Shown here: one piece after another, positions 1-8,719 of the stretch | How positions within the stretch are numbered: position 1 is the stretch's first letter | Layout: each line of letters opens with the position of its first letter | NCBI RefSeq assembly: GCF_023156195.1 | Contig: NZ_JAKUKA010000001.1 | Span: 434,001-498,000, forward strand | Direction: 5' to 3' | Length of the DNA: 64,000 bases | Source: Chitinophaga sedimenti | GTDB lineage: Bacteria; Bacteroidota; Bacteroidia; Chitinophagales; Chitinophagaceae | Notes under the pieces: generated by a model | What the model was told of the DNA's origin: nothing | Database searches by the model: none | What the model saw: the letters and a program-made list of their open reading frames with translations, nothing else | Position numbers and translations under genes: made by a program

Positions 1-1533
1 GGCGAATGCAGATCTGAAATCGGCGTGTTCTGCACAGCGTCCTGATCAGCGAAGCCGAGCATCTCCATGCCTGCTTTGTTAATGTAGGTGTTTTTGCCGT
101 TCAGTCCCAGGATGGCCATCATGTCCACACTATTATCCACCAGCTTACGCAGTTTCTGTTGCTCCTGTTTGGATTCTATCTGCTGGCTGATGTCTTCGGA
201 AATAACGATAATATGGGCTGGCTGGCCTTTTTCATCATATAATAACGAAACATTATTGCGGGCCCAAACCTGGTGGCCGTTTTTATGCGTATATCTTTTC
301 TCAATTTCGAATTCTGCCCGCTGTCCGCCGAACAGCAGGTCCAGCATAGCTTTCTTACGTTCCCAGTCGTCGGGATGACTGATTTCGCGCATGCTCAGTG
401 CTTTCAGCTCCTGCTCACTGTAACCGACGATTCGCTCATACGCCGGGTTTACCAGTGTATGACAACCATTCAGGTCGGTAAGTGCGATGCCCAGCGACGC
501 GTGTTTAAAGCGACTGCAAGCGGCTTTGGAGTGCCTGCATCTCCGCATTTTTTAACTTCTCGTTGGTGATGTCGGATACGGTGCCGGATAGTGTTACGGC
601 CCTTCCTTGCTGGTCATATTGATAGGCGCCGACGACTTTAACCCAGTGAATGGTGCCATCGTTCCAGATAAAGCGGGCCTCGTATGCCAGGTGACCGGTC
701 TGCACCGCATCCCGGTAAGCTGCTTCCCGGATGTGGGCGTCTTCCGGATGCACATGTTTGACGAAAAGGTCGCGGTTGTGCGTATGGAGTATATCGCCGG
801 TAAGGATGCTGGAGAGTAACCGGGAAAACTGGATGGTGTTGGTGGCCAGGTCTACCAGGAAGGTGCCTGTTCGCGACGCTTCAGCGGCCAGTTCGGCCAG
901 GTGTTCGGCAGAAGCCGCCTTTTGCTCCGCTGCCTGTTGCAGGTTGAGCAGGCGCTTTCGTTCCTGGTCGGCCAATATATATTCTATGGCCAGTACGGTA
1001 GTGCTGCTCAGCATGCGTACCAGTTCCCGGTCACGGGCCGAGGGCGCCATAGGTTGCTTATAGTAAAGTGCGAAAGTGCCTAACAGTTTGCCGGAGCGCG
1101 ATAACAGGGGCGTGCTCCAGCAGGCGAGCAGGCCAAAGCGCTGTGCGACTTCGCGGAAGGCGGCGGTGCGTGCGTCCGTTAAAGTGTTTTCAATAACGAC
1201 CGGTGTTTTCAGGAAGGCAGCGGTGCCGCAACAGCCATTGCCATCTTTAATGGGCAAACCGTCGATCAATCGATTATAAACTTCCGGAAGGGCAGGTGCT
1301 GCGCCGTGTAAGAGATGTTCACCATCAGGTGCGGCCAGCAGGATGGAGGCGTGTAGATCATTGTCACTGTGCTGCTCAACCAGGGAAGTAATAGTGCCCA
1401 GAACATGGTGCAATTCGTCCCCGCTCGTAATCATCGCAATAATATCCGACTGTCCTTTTGTGATGGCGGTAGACCACGCTGCCGCTTGATTTAGACGGTA
1501 GGTATCAGGATCGGACTTCCCGGGAATAATCAT
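1..1533 (-). CDS. GAF/PAS sensor histidine kinase, N-terminal part, frameshifted and cut by window edge
   Basis: This is the N-terminal part of a multi-domain signalling protein, probably a cytosolic hybrid or PAS-type histidine kinase. From the start at 1533 a GAF domain covers about residues 25-180, with the motif DGNGCCGTAAF. A coiled linker follows, then a PAS/PAC domain at about 215-335 containing GTIHWVKVVGAYQ. The frame breaks at about 505-515. Downstream in another frame a second PAS domain continues (ASLGIALTDLNG, then YTHKNGHQVWARNNVSLLY) and a third begins before the window edge. No kinase core is visible, so the output domain is inferred. No transmembrane segment was seen. The upstream 190 bases hold no other gene. 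Confidence 0.75.
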
Positions 1534-1725
1534 ACATGTTTTTTGAAAGTATACGGCTCAGGGCCGACGTACTAAGATAGCGAAATATTAGCACGGATAC
1601 ACCTGAGCCTGTTGATACGCACAAAAAGCAGGCCCCGCGCGCGAAAGCGCTGGATGGCACGCTGCGGCTGCATCGCTAAAAATGGTTAGCAATAAGAGTG
1701 TGGTGATTTTTCCCCGTTTGCGCTT

Positions 1726-2780
1726 TTATTTCGCCAATTCGAGTTCCCGTGCGGGAAACAGCGGCAGTGTCACCTTAAACTCATTGTCGGGCAGGTTTTC
1801 CTGGACCTTCACGCCGTCCATCGACATTAACGCGAACCGTTTACGCAGGTGTTGTAAACCTTTGCCGCTGGGCACCACCGTAGCCTTGCGTTGCAGGTTA
1901 TTCGTGACGGTAATCTGGTGTTTGCCCGGCTGCATGCCAATACGGATGCGCAGCGGGCGGTTGCGGGTGATGATGTTGTGTTTGATGGCATTTTCGAGCA
2001 GCAGTTGCAGGCTCAGTGGCGGAATACGGTAGTTCTCAATGTGCGGGATCTCGTCTATCTCCGGTATAAACCGCTGTCGAACCGGGTTTGGAGAAGATAG
2101 AAATACGTACGGGCGAAATGGAGTTCTTCTTCCAGAGAAATCATTTCGCGTTCGCTGGCTTCGAGAAAATAGCGGTAGGTGCTGCTCAACTTCTCGGTAA
2201 ATACCTTGGCTCTCGGCGGATCTACCGTAATCAGGCTGATAAGGGTGCTGAAAGTGTTGAACAGGAAATGCGGTTGGATCTGGAGTTTCAGGGCATCGAA
2301 CTGCATCTGGAAGTGCAGTCTTTTCAGTACCTCGGCCTCTTTGCGGGCTTTATTCCATTCGTGGAAAAAATAGATGCCTTCGTACACGGCGATCTGTAAC
2401 AGCACAAACAGCAGGCTGATGCCCGAAGATACCGAGTAATTGGTGATGCTGCCTACGCGCACGCCCCAAAGGTCGCTGCGGTCTTCGATCCAGATGCGGA
2501 TCACGCCCACGAAAATAGCGTAGGGTACGAGGATAAGTACAGCAGTGAGGGTGCGTTTCTTTATCAGTTTCAGGCTGCGGTAACGTTTACGGAGGGAAAG
2601 AATCGCGAATCGCGTCACTTCCCAGATGGCCAGGCTCCAAAGAACGGTGATACCGGTGGTTTTCAGTAGCATGTTTTCATCATGCCAGGAAAAAAACATC
2701 TCCAGCATAAAAAATAAAAAGAAGGTGCAGGCCACGATAAAATATCCTGCCACCCGGATGCGGTGCTCTCTTACGGCCAT
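1726..2780 (-). CDS. LytS/YehU-type sensor histidine kinase (His_kinase family), frameshifted
   Basis: This membrane-bound histidine kinase belongs to the His_kinase (PF06580) type, which usually signals to LytTR regulators. Four hydrophobic segments lie in roughly the first 140 residues. A linker leads to the phosphoacceptor box LKLQIQPHFLFNTFSTLI at about 165-185. The frame is lost at about 2083 (one base missing). It resumes with FIPEIDEIPHIENY, the ATP-lid N-box LLLENAIKHN, the G-box GKGLQHLRKRF and the C-terminus at 1726. The reconstructed length of about 350 residues is normal for the family. No LytTR partner gene is adjacent, so the partner is unknown. Confidence 0.85.
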
Positions 2781-2960
2781 TTCTCAAGCAGATTTTGGGG
2801 AAGGAAAGGTAGGAAGTCCGCCCGGCAGGCAGGTTCATGCTTAGCTGAAATGTCATATTTCCGGTTTGAAATGTCTTTTTCATCACCAGCCTGAACAATT
2901 GGGTGGTTTCTGCGGTTATATAGCTGTGTACCCCTTTCATTAACCTCTAAACCGTACCTT

Positions 2961-3140
2961 ATGAACGTGTTAACTGTATGTACGTTATTGGCTGCTATTG
3001 CCTCGGGCGTGTTGGGCCGGATTGCCTGGTTCACGAAGGAGCAGTCGGTTTTTTTCAACTTCACCGGCGCACTGCTGCTGTCTACCGCAGTAGCCTTTTA
3101 CCTGCTCACGCTTTGGTACAAGCGGGCTAAAGAAAGTTAA
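2961..3140 (+). CDS. small membrane protein of 59 residues
   Basis: An ATG at 2961 opens a 59-codon frame ending TAA at 3140. It encodes two hydrophobic helices: residues 1-20, starting MNVLTVCTLLAAIASG, and about 33-52, containing GALLLSTAVAFYLLTLWY. A charged KRAKES tail follows. A convincing bidirectional terminator comes immediately after, which supports a real transcript ending here. I do not recognise the family. It lies divergently from the upstream sensor kinase. Confidence 0.5.
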   Translation: MNVLTVCTLLAAIASGVLGRIAWFTKEQSVFFNFTGALLLSTAVAFYLLTLWYKRAKES

Positions 3141-3155
3141 GGATCATATCAAAAT

Positions 3156-3185
3156 GAAAAACCGCCCTGTGAAAGGCGGTTTTTT
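3156..3185. terminator. bidirectional Rho-independent terminator
   Basis: A CCGCC/GGCGG stem extended by A-T pairs has an 8-nt loop and is followed by T7. On the opposite strand it is flanked by a T-run as well. It sits between the small plus-strand gene and the convergent msrA, and can serve both. Confidence 0.8.
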
Positions 3186-3187
3186 AA

Positions 3188-3839
3188 CTATTCGTGTTTC
3201 AGTTTCTCCTTAAACACCTTTTTGAATTTTTCCAGTTTCGGCCGGATGACATAGTAACAGTAAGGCTGTGAGCCGTTCTGGTTAAAGTAATCCTGGTGAT
3301 AGTTCTCCGCCTTGTAAAAGGCGCTTTCTTTGCTATCTCCGTTACGATCGGGTCTTTATAGGAGCCCGACTCCCCGAGTTTCTTTTTATAGAATTCGGCT
3401 TCTTCGTGTTGTTTTTTATTGTGATAGAAGATCACGGAGCGGTATTGTGTGCCCACATCGTTGCCCTGGCGGTTGAGGGTGGTAGGATCGTGGCTGATCC
3501 AGAACGCCTCCAGCAGGGTAGGGTAATCGATTTTACGAGGATCGTAGGTAACCCGGATCACTTCGGCATGGCCGGTGTTGCCGGTGCATACGTCTTCGTA
3601 GGTGGGGTTGGCTACATGGCCGCCCATATAACCGGATTCTACCTTCAGCACGCCTTCCAGGTATTGAAACTGCGCTTCCGTACACCAGAAGCATCCGCCG
3701 CCGAACGTGGCGACAGCCGTTGAGTCTGTGTCTTTAACTTCCATGTCTGCCGGTACTTTTTCTTTTTTTGATTCTTTTTCTGTGCGCAGGCGGTGAGCGA
3801 AATGGCCCATAAACAGCCTAACAATAAGTATTTTTTCAT
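3188..3839 (-). CDS. msrA: peptide-methionine (S)-S-oxide reductase MsrA, lipoprotein-type, two frameshifts
   Basis: MsrA reduces methionine-S-sulfoxide in proteins and free methionine. The catalytic cysteine motif [12 protein letters not shown] and the conserved [16 protein letters not shown] and [12 protein letters not shown] segments are clear. The N-terminus ([19 protein letters not shown]) is an SPII lipoprotein signal, so the enzyme is predicted to act in the envelope. The frame breaks at an A7 run near 3772, where A8 restores it, and again near 3333, after which [15 protein letters not shown] through KEKLKHE completes the fold. The start at 3839 is chosen because of an unusually strong AAGGAGGAG site just upstream. 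Both breaks look like homopolymer errors. Confidence 0.9.
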
Positions 3840-3856
3840 ATCTCCTCCTTTATTGT

Positions 3857-3900
3857 ATGGCGGGATTTTAAAGGTACGATACAATAAATTAACCCGCCAT
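3857..3900 (-). promoter_or_regulatory. 8-bp inverted repeat flanking the msrA promoter region
   Basis: The arms ATGGCGGG (3857-3864) and CCCGCCAT (3893-3900) are perfectly complementary and separated by 28 nt. On the minus strand that spacer holds TACCTTTA (3869-3876), one base off the TAnnTTTG box. This may be an operator pair or a 5'-UTR structure. Confidence 0.4.
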
Positions 3901-4043
3901 TTACTCAAATTACGGGATATGTGGTGGTTTAGATGAGGAAGTTAAGTAACTTTAACATTCTTTTTGGCGGCCCCTGGGACGGATGGTGCGCCCGTAACCC
4001 GGCCGCAAAGACATGGTATTAAGCTTAAAAACAGACAGAAAAA

Positions 4044-6162
4044 TTGAAATACTTTCCAGATTCGGCGCTGGTGCAACTGGAGTTCGATAAGATCCGGAAT
4101 TTGTTGGAAGAACATTGTAAAACGGAGCTGGGCAAACAGATGGCCGGCGAGTTAAGATTGCATACTCACATCGACTACGTTAAAACCGCACTTCAACAAG
4201 CACACGAATACAAACAACTTATACTGCTTCAGGAGCATTTCCCGAACGATTATGTACTTAATCTCCGGAACGAACTGCGCCTCCTGAACATCCGGGCGCT
4301 GTGCTCAGCGGCGATCAGTTTATGCAACTGCGTAAGCTGGCCGAAAGCATGCACAGCATCGTACGCTTTTTGACCACGACCGCCGGGTGACCTACATTGC
4401 CCTGTACGAGGTGATCCAGGAAACGCATTACGAGAAGAAAATTACTGCCCTCATCGATGAAATTCTCGACGAAAACGGGCAGGTGCGCGATAATGCCACA
4501 CCCGAACTGGCCCGCGCATCCGCATGTCGCTTTACCGTAAGCGGAACGAGGTGCGCCGTGCGTTCGACCGCATCCTCCAAAAACTGACGAAGCTGGGGTA
4601 CCTGGCAGACATTGAGGAGGCATTCCTCAATGGACGCAGGGTAGTGGCCATCTTCGCGGAAAATAAGCGCATGGTGAAAGGTATCCTGCACGGGGAGAGC
4701 GATACGCGTCGTACTTCCTTCCCGGAGCCGGAAGAGACCATTGAGCTGAACAACGATGTATTTGCGCTGGAGCGGGAGGAGAGCAAGGAGGTGTACAAGA
4801 TCCTCCGTACCCTCACCGCAGATGTGGCTAAATTTTCGCCACTGCTTGAAACGTATCACAACATCCTCGGTACTTACGACTTTATCCGCGCGAAGGCCCG
4901 GCTGGCGCTCGACATCAACGGTAACTTCCCGATGCTCGTGCCGCACGCCATGTTACACCTCGTAGAGGCTTATCATCCTTTACTATTATTATACAACCGT
5001 AAAAACAGCAAACCCACCATACCCATCAGTGTAACGCTGGATAAGAATAGCCACATCCTGGTGATTTCCGGTCCTAACGCCGGTGGTAAAACGGTAACGC
5101 TCAAAACGGTTGGGTTGATACAGTTGATGCTGCAGGCAGGTTTGCTTGTACCGGTGCATCCTACTTCGCAACTGGGCATTTTTAAGCAGCTGATGATCCA
5201 CATTGGTGACACGCAGTCGCTGGAATTTGAACTGAGTACCTACAGCTCGCACCTCAAAAACATGAAGTTTTTCATGGAAGAGGCGAACGGTAAAACCCTG
5301 TTTTTCATCGATGAACTGGGCAGCGGCTCTGATCCCAACCTCGGCGGCGCTTTTGCAGAAGTGATCATGGAGGAGCTGGCGCGTAAACATGCATTCGGCA
5401 TTGTGACCACGCACTACCTCAACCTGAAAATCATGGCCAATAAGGTAAAAGGGATCATGAATGCCGCAATGGGCTTCGATGAAGAAACCCTGATGCCTTT
5501 GTATAAACTGCTGATCGGTAAACCCGGCAGTTCCTACACGTTCGCTATTGCGCAGCGTATTGGTCTGCCTAAGAACCTCATTGATCGTGCCCGCAAACTG
5601 GTAGACGAAGATCATTTCCGCCTGGATAAATTGCTGAACAAAGCCGAGCAGGATTTGCAGAAAGTAGAGGCCAAGGAAAAAGAACTTCAGAAACTGCTCC
5701 GCGAGAACGAGCGACTGAAGCGGGAATACGAGCATTTGTCTGATAAGGAGCGTAAGAACCAGCAATTTGCTTTACAGAAGTTGCAGAATAAAATCCGGGA
5801 AGATGAGATCAATTATCTGAAGGATATGGAGCGTAAGATGAAGCAGATCGTGATTGAATGGAAACGTACCGACGATAAACAAAAAGTGGTGAAGCAGGCG
5901 GAAGCCCTTCTCTTTAAAAAAGAAAGAGAAAGCCATTAATGAGAAGATGGAAAAGAAGGTGCAGGATAAATTCCAGGAAATTGGCGGACAGGCAAAAGTA
6001 GGCGACCAGGTAAAAATCTTAAGTAACGGACAGGTAGGTAAACTCACCGAAATAAGAGATAAAAGAGCGATCGTGTTATTGGGCAGAATGCCTTTTGATG
6101 TGAAGCTGAACGATCTGGTTGTAGTAAAAGAAAAGCCGAAAGAAAAGGCGGCAACGAAATAA
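4044..6162 (+). CDS. mutS2: MutS2-family DNA-binding ATPase, no Smr domain, several frameshifts
   Basis: This is a MutS2-type ATPase (suppression of recombination or ribosome rescue in other bacteria). It begins with TTG at 4044 (LKYFPDSALVQLEFDK). The core and clamp follow, then Walker A SGPNAGGKTVTLKTVG, Walker B TLFFIDELGSGSDP and the switch TTHYLNLK. A long coiled coil (RKLVDEDHFR to KMKQIVIEW) ends in a KOW-like segment (KVGDQVKILSNGQVG). The C-terminal Smr nuclease of classical MutS2 is absent. The total of about 706 residues suggests a natural short form. Frame breaks occur near 4292 (CC for CCC), 4365 (T5 for T6), 4515 and 5922 (A6 for A5). Confidence 0.88.
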
Positions 6163-6173
6163 ATTGTATTTTT

Positions 6174-6198
6174 ACAGGGCCGGATAATCCGGCCCTGT
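6174..6198. terminator. strong stem-loop after mutS2
   Basis: A perfect 11-bp stem (ACAGGGCCGGA/TCCGGCCCTGT) with a TAA loop starts 11 nt after the mutS2 stop and ends 20 nt before the AraC gene. There is no T-tract on the plus strand, so it may be an inefficient terminator or an mRNA-stabilising hairpin. Confidence 0.6.
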
Positions 6199-6217
6199 GT
6201 CTTAAAAAGTACAATCC

Positions 6218-7114
6218 ATGCAAAACATCGCGATAGGAGAGAAAAAAGAGCAGAGAATGCTCTCCAAGGAGAAAATAGCCGTTTGCAAAGCCGATACTGA
6301 CTTCTATATCAAGCGTTTGAGTGGCGAGGCGCTGACCAATATCACCAGCGAGGTGCCCTACCGTCACCGGGGCTTCTGTATATCGATCCTCACCAGCGGA
6401 GATATGGAGCAGTACGTGGATTTCGACCGCCAGATGGTGACAGGGCCTGCGATTACCATGCTGGAGAAGGGGCAGATCCACCAGCAGATTTTCGGGGAAG
6501 GTTGTGAATTAATCCATATATACTTTACTCCGGAATTCCTGATGACGGAAACCCAGTGTCTCCTGAATTGTTGGGGGTGTATGTTCCGCTCGTCGGTGAT
6601 CCGGATGGACGAGGATCAGCTGAAGGAGGTACTGATGTATTGCCGCATGCTAATCAATGAGTTCCGTCAGGACCGCCCGCGTAAAGATGCGGTGTTAAGA
6701 AGCCTGTTGAGCGCTTTAATTATCAGCTGCGGGCGTATTGCTTCGCCGGAGCCGGTGCACCTCAAAAACGAGGAAACCCAGCCCCAAAGCATGGTGTTGC
6801 AGTTTAAAATGCTGGTAGACAAACACTTCAGCGATAAGGTGCACGTAGCCGATTATGCCGAAATGCTGTATATCACCGCCGGGCACCTGAACGATTCGGT
6901 AAAGGCCGTGTTCGGGCGTAATGCGAAAAACCTGATCGACGAGAAGCGGATTATGGAGGCGAAACGCTTGCTGTACCTGCGAAATCACTCTGTTAAAGAG
7001 ATCGCGTACGAACTGAGTTTTGAAGACGACGCCTATTTTAACCGCTTCTTTAAAAAGCATACGGGCATGACGCCAGTATTCTTTCAAAAGCAAATCCGTG
7101 AAAAGTACAATTAA
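6218..7114 (+). CDS. AraC-family transcriptional regulator
   Basis: This 298-residue regulator has an N-terminal cupin-like sensing region (about 20-150) and a C-terminal double helix-turn-helix (about 200-295). The latter carries VHVADYAEMLYITAGHLNDS and the family signature KEIAYELSFEDDAYFNRFFKKHTGMTPVFF, split across the second HTH. It lies immediately upstream of, and co-directional with, a complete RND efflux operon. I infer that it controls that operon and responds to a small toxic ligand, but the sequence does not show the ligand. The frame is intact. Confidence 0.9.
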   Translation: MQNIAIGEKKEQRMLSKEKIAVCKADTDFYIKRLSGEALTNITSEVPYRHRGFCISILTSGDMEQYVDFDRQMVTGPAITMLEKGQIHQQIFGEGCELIHIYFTPEFLMTETQCLLNCWGCMFRSSVIRMDEDQLKEVLMYCRMLINEFRQDRPRKDAVLRSLLSALIISCGRIASPEPVHLKNEETQPQSMVLQFKMLVDKHFSDKVHVADYAEMLYITAGHLNDSVKAVFGRNAKNLIDEKRIMEAKRLLYLRNHSVKEIAYELSFEDDAYFNRFFKKHTGMTPVFFQKQIREKYN

Positions 7115-7459
7115 ACCCTCAATAATGTACATGCTCGTTTGAGCATTTCGTCTTTACTTTGCATTTGTAATTATGCATCAAACTAACAACCGATGAAGCT
7201 CATTTAATTTACACGCACTCGTTTCACTTTAGCAATTTCTCTCTCAGGAAGAGTATATACACAATTTATTGAAACGGCTGCCCAAGGGTATGCGCCGCCG
7301 CCCAAAATGCGGGCATGACCCCTCATGCAATTATTTTTTCTCAGATCCATGTTGTGAGATACAGACTAACTATGCGCTAAAGCCGCTGATGGCCGCGTGC
7401 GCGGGGTTGTGTCCGTAACTCGCCAGGGGATCGTCTAACCGCTTAAAAACGCCTTATTA
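7115..7459 (+). promoter_or_regulatory. 345-bp regulatory gap before the efflux operon
   Basis: No gene is visible. A perfect 6-bp inverted repeat ATGCTC-GTTT-GAGCAT (7131-7146) sits 17 nt after the AraC stop and is followed by TACTTTG (7155-7161), close to the TAnnTTTG box. This could be an AraC-controlled promoter with an operator, giving a roughly 300-nt leader. Nothing else in the gap is recognisable. Confidence 0.35.
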
Positions 7460-8644
7460 ATGGAACCATTCGTATCTATTCAAAACAAAACGAAGTTGTC
7501 TGCAGCGTTCATCGCCGTAGCACTCACCATCATAGCCTATAGTTGCGGTACCACGTCTGCAGATGCGCCCATGGCTGGCGGAGATGCGCCGGTACTGCCT
7601 GTTGTGCAGCTGAAAGCATTACCTGCAAAGAGTTTCCGCGAGTACACCGCCGCAGTGGAAGGGAAAGTAAACGTAGAAATCAGACCGCAGGTGGATGGTT
7701 ATCTCGACAAGATTTATGTGGATGAAGGCGCTTATGTAAAACAGGGCCAGCCTTTATTCCGCATCAATGACCGCCCTTACCAGGAACAATTCAGCAACGC
7801 AAAAGCCTCGCTGGAAGCCGCAAAGGCAAACCTGGAAAAAGCCAAACTGGAAGTAGACCGCCTTTCGCCGCTGGTAGCGAACAACGTGGTGAGCGATGTG
7901 CAGCTGAAAACCGCGCAGGCGCAATATTCCGCCGCAAAGGCAGCGGTAGCACAGGCGCAGAGCAGCGTGGGTAACGCTGGCATCAACGTCGGTTATACGC
8001 TGATCAGTGCACCGGTAAGCGGCTACATTGGCCGTATTCCTTTAAAGATCGGTAGCCTGGTGGGCAGGGGAGAAGCGCAGGCGCTCACCGTGATATCAGA
8101 TGTAAAAGAAGTATACGCTTACTTCTCGATGAGTGAAGTGGATTTTCTGCACTTTAAAAATGATATCGCCGGTGAAACCATCGCGGATAAAATTAAGAAC
8201 CTGCCGCCGGTAGAACTCGTACTGGCCGACGGTTCCATCTATACTGGTAAAGGAAAGATCGAAACCGTTGAAGGACAGTTCGATAAAACCATGGGCGCAA
8301 TCAGCTTCCGTGCTGCGTTTCCGAATGCGCAAGGTTTGCTGCGCTCAGGATCTACCGGTAAGGTGCGTATTCCGCAAGACTTCCCGTCGACCATCGTAGT
8401 GCCGCAGGAGGCGACCTTTGAACTGCAGGACAAAGTGTTTGTATTCGCCGTGGGCGATAGCAATAAAGTAGTAAGCAAACCCCTGTCCATTGCGGGTAAA
8501 ACAACAGGTTATTATTTCGTGGGCAACAGCCTGAAAGACGGCGAGCGTATCGTGTACAGCGGATTGGGCCGCCTGCGCGATGGCGCCGTGATTCAGCCGC
8601 AGCCTGTGCAAATCGACAGCCTGTTGAGATCCAGGCCGCTCTAA
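7460..8644 (+). CDS. RND efflux periplasmic adaptor (membrane fusion protein)
   Basis: This is the adaptor of a tripartite RND pump, linking the inner-membrane transporter to the outer-membrane channel. An N-terminal SPII-type signal (IIAYSCG) anchors it as a lipoprotein. The biotinyl-lipoyl half motifs (VEIRPQVDGYLDKIYVDEG and YTLISAPVSGYIGRIPLKIG) flank an alpha-helical hairpin rich in Ala/Lys (about 105-165). Beta-barrel and membrane-proximal domains follow. The length of 394 residues is typical of AcrA/MexA. The frame is intact, and the pump gene starts 75 bases downstream. Confidence 0.93.
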   Translation: MEPFVSIQNKTKLSAAFIAVALTIIAYSCGTTSADAPMAGGDAPVLPVVQLKALPAKSFREYTAAVEGKVNVEIRPQVDGYLDKIYVDEGAYVKQGQPLFRINDRPYQEQFSNAKASLEAAKANLEKAKLEVDRLSPLVANNVVSDVQLKTAQAQYSAAKAAVAQAQSSVGNAGINVGYTLISAPVSGYIGRIPLKIGSLVGRGEAQALTVISDVKEVYAYFSMSEVDFLHFKNDIAGETIADKIKNLPPVELVLADGSIYTGKGKIETVEGQFDKTMGAISFRAAFPNAQGLLRSGSTGKVRIPQDFPSTIVVPQEATFELQDKVFVFAVGDSNKVVSKPLSIAGKTTGYYFVGNSLKDGERIVYSGLGRLRDGAVIQPQPVQIDSLLRSRPL

Positions 8645-8719
8645 TAAGCACGCCATCATTTACTATTTGCCGTACACCGGCTGCCATCGCGGCGGCCGGC
8701 CTTAAAAACCATTGCCAAA

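Noticed and set aside
3760-3775. programmed frameshifting at A-runs in msrA, the RND pump and terC
   Set aside because: The breaks occur at many different runs (A, T, C, G) and in non-slippery contexts in over 20 genes, so a general sequencing error is simpler.
4989-5765. 258-codon frame antisense to mutS2
   Set aside because: It is a shadow of the ATPase and coiled-coil region of MutS2.
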